Under the pieces are notes generated by a model. It was given only the letters and a program-made list of their open reading frames with translations, was not told the DNA's origin and did not search any database. From assembly GCA_047967505.1 (NCBI GenBank), contig CM106540.1: 64,000 nucleotides of DNA. One strand, given 5' to 3'. The position numbers were made by a program, and so were the translations under genes. Shown here one piece after another: positions 57,630 through 64,000 of the stretch (its first letter is position 1; each line of letters starts with the position of its first letter). This DNA comes from Dipteris shenzhenensis (lineage: Eukaryota > Polypodiophyta > Polypodiopsida > Gleicheniales).

Positions 57630-57930
57630 TATAGTATCTAACACATACTACTTCAAAAAGCTAACACGGACTAATATACCGTATCTAACACATATTACCA
57701 TATCATAACTAACTATAGACCTATCGTAACTAAAGCTACACCTATCACAACTAATATAACCAAGCATAACGTAACTTAACAAAAACTAACACGGACTAAT
57801 ACATCGTAACTAATACATACAACCATAACGTGACTAACATAGACTATAGACCTAACGTAACAAGTGCGCTATCTATCACAACTAACACGCATAAACATAT
57901 CCTAACTAACAAATACTATCGGAAAGTTAT
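57630..57930. repeat. Degenerate TAAC/CTAACACGGACTAATA repeats
   Basis: Words such as aacacggactaata, cgtaactaa and catactac recur irregularly over about 300 bp. Composition is unusual: very A/C-rich on plus, with CpG retained. Confidence 0.7.
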
Positions 57931-58426
57931 TACGTTACTCTACAAGCAACATAACTGCCTACAGTATCTCACGGTCCCTTTGCCGCAATATAAATTCAAG
58001 GGAAGAGAAAGCAGATCACGCGTGCAACCATACGATAGCCAGGGGAGTTTGAGTGAGTGGAATAGGGAGGGCCATAGAAAGTGCACTGCCATCAACGAGC
58101 AGGACTACCAGACAACTACGATCATTCATACGCAACAGGCGAGCAAATGGCAATAGAGATGCTGAGAAAACTCCAGTAAGTATATGGTCTATTCATTTGA
58201 AGCGTGAAATCGATCTCCAGACAACCCAAGCTGCATGCAATGAGGAAGGAGCAACAAGGGAGACTACGAGCACCCAGATCCATGTAATGCTTGAATAGAG
58301 GCCGTATCATGCAACCAAAGGTGCCAACGTAGAGGCTGTGGGTGGTAGGGAAAGGTTAAGAAGCGGAAGCATAGCTACGAGCATAGTAGGGAGTAGCAGT
58401 AAGTCTAGTACTCGAGGCGTCAACGT

Positions 58427-58537
58427 CTAGAACCCGAGGAGGAACCCGATGAGAAGTACTCTAGCACATAATCGATGTCGAATAGGAATAGCATGAGCGA
58501 ACAAACGACCAAGGGCAAGCACCTGAGTAGACGCCAT
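58427..58537 (-). CDS. Small ORF, 36 codons, unidentified
   Basis: On the minus strand an ATG in a good context (catcATGGCG) opens a 36-residue frame with a hydrophobic, Arg-containing N-terminus (MASTQVLALGRLFAHAI) that looks like an organellar presequence. It stops at TAG 58427-58429. It lies in a CpG-retaining block (58000-58700) unlike the surrounding repeats. It could be the first exon of an undetected gene, an upstream ORF in an LTR leader, or chance. No splice donor that clearly extends it was found. Confidence 0.25.
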   Translation of the reverse strand: MASTQVLALGRLFAHAIPIRHRLCARVLLIGFLLGF

Positions 58538-58699
58538 GATGTAGGATCAGTCTTAAGGTGAGCTTCAGAGAGAGATGGAGCAGAGGAAAGGCTTTAAGGA
58601 GAGCTGGAGCATAGAGGTAGCTAGCGTGGTCGATGGCAAGAGGAGTATAGAGGCTACGTGGGGGGTAGCTAAATAGCTAACCAAATAGCATAACTCAGT

Positions 58700-59780
58700 T
58701 ATTGCACTGCCGAGTTATCTAGTGATTAAGTATAGGAGGGTATGTATGTAGATACTTTTTAGAGGCCCATGATAGGGTATTTTATGCCTAAACTATAACA
58801 TGTGTAGGTTATTCGTGCCTAGCTAGTGGGAAATTTTTTTTAATGGATCTTTTTAAAGAATCCACGGTAGATTCTAAAAGGTGAATCACTAGGATTCCAA
58901 AAACATGCCTCTTAAAATGTTTTCTAACAAGATATTTGGATCTAGTGAGTAATTCCGAGACAACATTTTAGGAGAGTTATTTAAATTCTTATGAGGAAGA
59001 GATTCAGACTTCATACCAAGAAGGCCGGTCATAACCATGTACTAAAATATGACTTGTAGAGATGGACTTTATTAAGAGGCAAATGGTGTGTTTGCAATGC
59101 TTTTCTAAGTTGTACCAATGAAGATTTTTAAGATACATGAATTTGTGAAATCATATGTGTACTTGTATGTTTGTGAGGTATTCCAGGCAACATGTGTGTT
59201 TGTGTCTGTGTGTGTACACCCACCCTGACCCGATGGGACACCATATGATGGGGGCATGACACCCATCATAGACTATCCCACCCCTCATCAAGAAGTGCTA
59301 GTAGCAAAGAAGTATTGATACGATAGATAGAAAAGTGATTCTCATAAATGAATTTAGCAATTAACTTTTCAATCTTCCGTTGGAGAAATCCATTATCGTA
59401 AAATAATTTTATGAGTTTAGTCAGATCCAACTAGGACATATCATTATTGGATGCAGCATATATGATGAGGACAACTTGAGATAAACATACTTTGTAATAG
59501 TTTTCCCTGGGTCTATTACTGTGAAGATGAATGAAGCCCACATTGGGGATAGGTAGCTTGTCTTTCTTCCATGCAATTGATGAAGAATAGTTTCCAATAA
59601 AAGGTTTTTGTAGTATAAAGGTAGTATTGAGAAAAGCAATATCCATAGTAGGAACATCATTCAAGATTGCTAGAGCTTTTTGCAGACTCATTCTCCACAT
59701 CTAGAGAATGAAAAGCAGATTTGAAGACGTCGAAAAAGTTCGGGATCATGTATATTTTTTGAAAACTCGAATAATGAAGA
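58700..59780. other. No gene recognised
   Basis: AT-rich DNA with a short GT stretch near 59190-59215. A minus-strand open stretch at 59431-59700 has no recognisable motif. Confidence 0.5.
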
Positions 59781-59792
59781 TCTCATACTTAC

Positions 59793-60146
59793 ATCTCTTC
59801 CTGAATTCTGTGGCACCGATGCTCTGCTAGAGGAAGACGTATTCAAATCCTCTTTCACAGTGCGAGGAGTAGACTAGACTGCAGGGCCCTGGGAAGAAGT
59901 GCCCAAATTGAAATTATGTAAAGGACTTGATGAGGCACGGTCTACCCTGATAGCTCGCCCGTGGAAGGAATAGGTGCACATGTTAGAAAGAGCGACCTCG
60001 CCATCGGAATCCAAAAGGTAAGTCACGAATCCAAAACCTTTGGATGTGCCAATGTCGAGGTCTTTCAGCCCAAACAGACAAGTTGCTCTAAAGTGGTGCC
60101 AAATAGGCAGCCTAGTGCTACATGCAACATCAATGATCAGCACCAC
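59793..60146 (-). pseudogene. RRM-domain exon relic
   Basis: The minus-strand frame encodes the second half of an RNA-recognition motif: FGLKDLDIGT, RNP1 SKGFGFVTY (60014-60040), then DGEVALSNM and the strand HGRAIRVDRASSS. A Ser-rich tail follows. The frame reaches a strong splice donor (GAT followed by GTAAGT) at 59793/59792 in phase 0, which suggests a true host exon. One TAG (59874-59876) interrupts it. RRM proteins bind RNA; the sub-family cannot be told from half a domain. The RNP2 half is not found upstream. It may be a fragment captured by a transposable element. Confidence 0.55.
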
Positions 60147-60556
60147 AACTCACATACACAAAGTCTTCACCCTACACTAGCTCTTACAATGCCTATCAGC
60201 AAACATTCGCTCCACAATGGCCAAAAACTCCATCAACACAAAGCTCACAAGCGCAACACCTATCTAGAACAACAACGAGTGTCATAGGACCTGCAACCCA
60301 TTGCACAATGGCTACATTTTGCCAACAGCCCCAAGAAGTTAAAAAGTCAAGCAGGGAAATCAACTATAAGATGTGCATTGAAGAAAGGAAGAGATTGCTT
60401 GAGAAGGCTAAAAAATATGCTAGACAACAAGATGTGTCATGGTGGGACGAATTCTTTTATGACCAGGAACGAATTCTTTCTAAAATCCAAACAAATGAAT
60501 GGGACTTGCTCAATATTTTCGTGGGCCGATTACAAGTTTTCGACCCACCAAGATGA
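60137..60556 (+). CDS. Unidentified open frame, Q/S/P-rich then charged
   Basis: About 139 codons are open on the plus strand from 60137 without an initial ATG; the first ATG in frame is at 60308. The first part is Ser/Thr/Gln/Pro/Tyr-rich (SSPYTSSYNAYQQTFAPQWP). The second is charged and helical (EERKRLLEKAKKYARQQDV then WWDEFFYDQERILSKIQ). The change of character within one open frame suggests real coding sequence, perhaps an exon, but I do not recognise it. It abuts the opposite-strand RRM relic at about 60140 and the minus-strand copia gag at about 60500. Confidence 0.3.
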   Translation, partial: SAPQLTYTKSSPYTSSYNAYQQTFAPQWPKTPSTQSSQAQHLSRTTTSVIGPATHCTMATFCQQPQEVKKSSREINYKMCIEERKRLLEKAKKYARQQDVSWWDEFFYDQERILSKIQTNEWDLLNIFVGRLQVFDPPR

Positions 60557-61215
60557 TTTCCTCTTCTGTGAAAATTCCCTCAATTGCTCTTGGATTGATC
60601 GCCTTGGTTGTACTACTTCTTGTGGCAATCTCTTTCATAGTGTCCAAACTTATGATAGTAGTTGCACTGGATGTTTGACACATTGATGGATGCATTCCCT
60701 CATCCTTGGAATCTTCCTTGATTGGAATGATTTCCTCTTTGTTGATTTTGATGTTGCTAAGGATGATGTTGATGCTGATTCTGACTTTCTTGATAATTTT
60801 ATTACTAATGATGACCACTTCGCTAGAATGATCTATCTCTCCCTTTGCTTCTGTTTGAAGTTGTGAATGCCTGATCATTAGAATCACCTTTGCATGTGTG
60901 AATAACTTGAGTCCTGAGTCCTTCACCAAGTAAGACTAAATGAAGTCCTTCCAGTGTCGAAATTGGCCGTTGAATGGCAATACTTTGGACTAGATTCTCG
61001 TATGCCTCTCCTAGTCCATTCAGGATGACTTGAGCCATTCTTCTTAGATTCATGGTCTCTCCTACTGCTACGAGTTTATTGTTGTAATGTTTGATTTTGA
61101 GTACATAAGCATGACCGATTTCACTGCTATTGCAGAAACTTTGGTTGATTTGGTTTCTTAGTGTGAGAATCCTAGAAGTGTTCTTGGACTCATAGAAAGC
61201 TGCAAACATATCCCA
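60500..61215 (-). pseudogene. Ty1/copia Gag
   Basis: The minus-strand frame from 61209 reads FAAFYESKNTSRILTLRNQI, then MNLRRMAQVILNGLGEAYEN, a copia/UBN2 Gag. It ends at about 60823, after which a shifted frame continues to a zinc knuckle at about 60630-60670. That knuckle is CNYYHKFGHYERDC, with its second Cys replaced by Tyr. Gag forms the particle of copia elements. The upstream start region is not clear. Confidence 0.75.
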
Positions 61216-62640
61216 TGCTTTTGTTAATGTCCTAACAATGTTGAGCTATCCTAGCATGACATCTTGTAGATTCTGTCCTCCTAGGATTTCCGTTGTCGAA
61301 TTTGTCTGAGTAGGGAGCCATCTCGGAGTTGCTGATGCGTCGTTGGCAATTCATTTGGAGAGGCATTTGGAGCTTTACATAGATGCTGCTATTTGTACTT
61401 GGACCTGCTGTAGGAGCCCTTGTCTACAGTGCTATTAGTGTTGCCCATATGGAGATTCTATGGTGGTCATTGCATGGTCGGCTAGAGCCTTAGGTTGAGT
61501 ACAGAGTAGCCTATTTAAAGGTCATTAGAGGCCGCCTCGCTGGAGATCGTTTGGGAGATTTGTTTGGAGGTCTATAGTGGAGTCACTACCAGAGAAGAGA
61601 CTTATTGGCAAGCTTGTTGTTGTAGAGGGTAGCTGCTTTGGCGTTGGTGACAGATTGCTATTGAATAGCAATACAATCACCCAGAGTGCCATTTTGCTCG
61701 TGCTTGCTGGAATCTCCCTTGGCACTACTATCGATGGCGCATTTGGAGCTGCTGAAGAAGGCTTGTTGGGTGCTTCTATTTGGAGCAGATGCTGTGTGAG
61801 GGGAGGGGTAGCCCGTAGGTCAATGTTGTGGTGGTGTCCTACAAAAGGAGTCGGCTGATGGAGGATTTCTAGAAGTAAGTCTCTGGATGGAGGCAGCCTA
61901 GAGAGGGTCACTGAGTCGAGCCATCATCTGCAAGAGTAGAGCCGTGTTTGCTCTAGGTGTAGCTACTAAGGTGAGGCGGCTTTGTAATTGTGTCGGAGGT
62001 AGGTTGTCGATGGATAAGGCTAAGCCGATGAAGGTAAGCCATCATTGTAGTAGATGCAACCGGGAGCCGATGCAGAGGAGGCATTGAGGCTACATAGCTT
62101 GGAGAAGAGACTATGGACACCACTGCAGAGGCATCTTTGTCGCAAATCTTTGTCGCAATGCAGGAGCTGTCTTTCTTGTGGATAGATATGGCTATTAGCA
62201 GAGGTGACTTCCAAGCCCGTTAGCTATTCAAAATCAACAACCTTTGTAGATTGACCTTTGCAAATGGCCTCTCATAGTAGATATTTTTACTATGTCAATA
62301 TATGTATATTTTCTTACATATTTATAATTTTTCTTTTCTATAATTCATTTATCTATTTCCTTGTGTGTGTGCGTGCGTGTGTGTGTGTGTGTGTGTTACC
62401 AAAAAGCAAACGACAAAAAGCGAGCGAGCCAAAAACAACAAGCGATAAAAGATAATAAAGGATTTATGTCAACAATGGTTTAAAGAGAGAGGAAGCAACT
62501 CTAGACTAAATACTCACCCAATTTTACTAGAGTAGGAATCTCTCTCTCTCTCTCTCTCTCTCTCTCCCCTCTTTGCATTGCTCTCATACAAAATGTGGAA
62601 TTAATAAGTAGGGCATTTAGTGGAGACTAATGTAACTTAT
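61216..62640. other. Possible copia leader/LTR; microsatellites
   Basis: A minus-strand open stretch (61525-61911) has no domain but is upstream of the copia gag in the right orientation. A GT tract lies at about 62362-62397 and a CT tract at about 62541-62566. No PBS was identified. Confidence 0.4.
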
Positions 62641-62659
62641 AATTGTTGTTGCAGCTCGC

Positions 62660-63540
62660 CAAAAAGAGATGGGAATAGAGTTCGGTCTCTAGGATGGGAC
62701 GTGATTTTATGTCCTAACAAAGAAGTAGTTGGATTTGCAATCAAGTGCATAGCAACTTTGATTGATTGAGATGAAAATTTGGATTTGCCATCCTTGCAAT
62801 TCTTTAAGGTAGTCATTAGGATCTTGGAGATTGCCTTTGGGAAAGAGATAGTACACCCCCGTTCAATTGCTCTAACGTTGCTTGAACATGCCAAAACTTC
62901 ATGGTTCCTCTCGTATCAAGAAAGTACTACGTTGTCTATCTCAACACGTCTTGAACATCAATTGGCAAGCTCAAAACCTTGACTCCACCATCTCAGCATT
63001 CGAGTATTTTTATAAAATATATGATCTCTTCCATGACGTCTCCAAGAATTTTGCTTGCAAATTGCCTCTAAGAATGCCTAGCACCTTTTTAATCATGCTT
63101 TCACTAATGTTAATCTTCTGACTTTGATAGACAATGTATCCATCCTTCACGTTCACTTCATCTATCAGCTTGGTGAAGTTAGAGAGAGAATCCAAATCGG
63201 GCTTTCTATGACTGTGTGAGGAACTCTCGTATGTCACAATTTCAAGATTAGGGGAGGAATTATTGTGTGAAGAGCTCGTGCATGTAACAATTTCAAGACT
63301 AGGGGAGGAAAGATTGTGTCAGATGCTCTCAAACTGTTTAGAGATGGAGGAGCAAGATGACACATTTCGAGGGGATCCATTGGGAGAGGAGATAGAAGTT
63401 CCAGGAAAAGTGCAACAAAGAAAGGTCGAGAGGTAACGGTGAACGGAGTTTTAAATGGCAAAGGAGTGAAGGAGTCTTAAGTAGAGTGAAGGTCACCATG
63501 TTGGTTTGGCTCATGCGATGGTGGTTGTTTGAGGTGCCTA
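62660..63540 (-). repeat. Diverged dispersed copy of the 40-kb array unit
   Basis: The minus strand carries the same coding relic as the tandem array: Ser-rich NLEIVTYESSSH repeats, SLSNFTKLIDEVNVKDG, then an ISESMIKKVLGIL block that is better preserved than in the array copies. It ends on the right with aagtagagtgaaggtcaccatg, as the array units do. It is the most informative copy for reconstructing what the unit once encoded. Confidence 0.75.
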
Positions 63541-63860
63541 AACCATGTCTTTTTCCACCAAATTAAGTAGAGTGTAGTTAATTAGCAGCCACCACGGCAG
63601 GACGGGTGGCAATTGAATAATTGGCAGTGGTCTATCAACAATCGGCAATACTAAACTGTACGAATATCCTCTTTTGCAACTTTTTCTCAATGAGGCTCAT
63701 AACCACTTAGCAATGGTGGTTGAGTGGTTATCCCCATTGGATGTAATCTTTTGGGCTTTAAGGCTCTCAGCAATTGCTGAGTATTTATAAATGTAATCTC
63801 TGATGTCAATTTTTATTCCTTCAGACTCTCAGCAATTGTTACTGAGTTATTAGTTTTTAA
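63541..63860. other. No gene recognised
   Basis: The phrase 'ctctcagcaattg(c/t)…ctgag' occurs twice (63766 and 63829). Confidence 0.5.
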
Positions 63861-63861
63861 A

Positions 63862-64000
63862 AAGACCTAGAATTTCTTTGGCTTGGGTCATGGGAAGGGG
63901 GAGCATGATGGGCCTAATATAGTTGTGAAGAGGGCCTTAACACATGAGCAACTAAAGGTGGATGGGGAAAAATTACAATGTGCTACCCATGTGGGAGTAC
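63862..64000 (+). pseudogene. DUF7869-type family fragment (copy 4), runs off the window
   Basis: A frame reads NFFGLGHGKGEHDG, then VVKRALTHEQLKVDGEK. This is the same block as NFFGSSHGNGEHNG at 36480-36535 in copy 2, but without the foldback insertion. It provides an uninterrupted relative of that site. It continues beyond the window. Confidence 0.65.

Overview
The window looks like a large, repeat-dense plant nuclear genome: spliceosomal introns, Ty1/copia and Ty3/gypsy retrotransposons, an L1-type LINE, a Mutator-like foldback element, long GA/CT microsatellites, and very little single-copy DNA. The one convincing host gene is a six-exon, uninterrupted gene for PACRG (parkin co-regulated gene protein, an inner-junction protein of axonemal doublet microtubules) at 24182-26019 (+). 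From family knowledge, land plants keep axonemal genes only where sperm are flagellate (bryophytes, lycophytes, ferns, cycads, Ginkgo). A cycad, Ginkgo or fern-like source is therefore favoured and a conifer or flowering plant disfavoured. I cannot choose further.

Layout. 1-2.2 kb: unrecognised AT-rich DNA ending in a copia-like LTR start. 3.1-10.9 kb: a Ty3/gypsy gag split by a 5.7-kb L1-type LINE (3962-9652) with a perfect 15-bp target-site duplication. The LINE is far more GC-rich than its host and lacks the endonuclease part of ORF2. 10.9-15.8 kb: a minisatellite, purine/pyrimidine tracts, a decayed primer-binding site and a CTAACC-like cluster. 15.8-19.8 kb: a broken Ty3/gypsy pol (protease, RT, RNase H, integrase) ending at an inversion junction with minus-strand gag and integrase debris (19.8-21.2 kb). 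21.6-23.9 kb: a retropepsin fragment and a minus-strand copia LTR/PBS/gag that abuts the PACRG promoter region.

26-31.9 kb is mostly featureless, with one copia RNase H/3' LTR at 30.3-30.7 kb. 31.9-38.2 kb holds a DUF8039-like fragment and two relics of large plant proteins of the DUF7869 type. The second relic is interrupted by a 988-bp Mutator-like foldback element carrying a perfect 126-bp inverted repeat and a 9-bp target-site duplication. 39.6-47.7 kb is a tandem array of about 1.7-1.9-kb units with a 3.9-kb higher-order period. 49.6-54.3 kb has copia pieces in both orientations and another LTR/PBS. 55.6-56.8 kb is an array of small imperfect palindromes inside a tandem duplication of about 0.42 kb. 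57.6-58.7 kb is an unexplained CpG-retaining block. 59.8-61.3 kb has an RRM exon relic, an unidentified open frame and a minus-strand copia gag. The end carries a diverged copy of the 40-kb array unit and a third piece of the DUF7869-type gene family.

Only PACRG looks functional as read. Everything else with coding similarity is a mobile element or relic with stops or frameshifts. The LINE and the foldback element, with perfect target duplications, look like the youngest insertions. Exon boundaries, LTR ends and domain assignments were read by eye; none was checked by search or alignment software.
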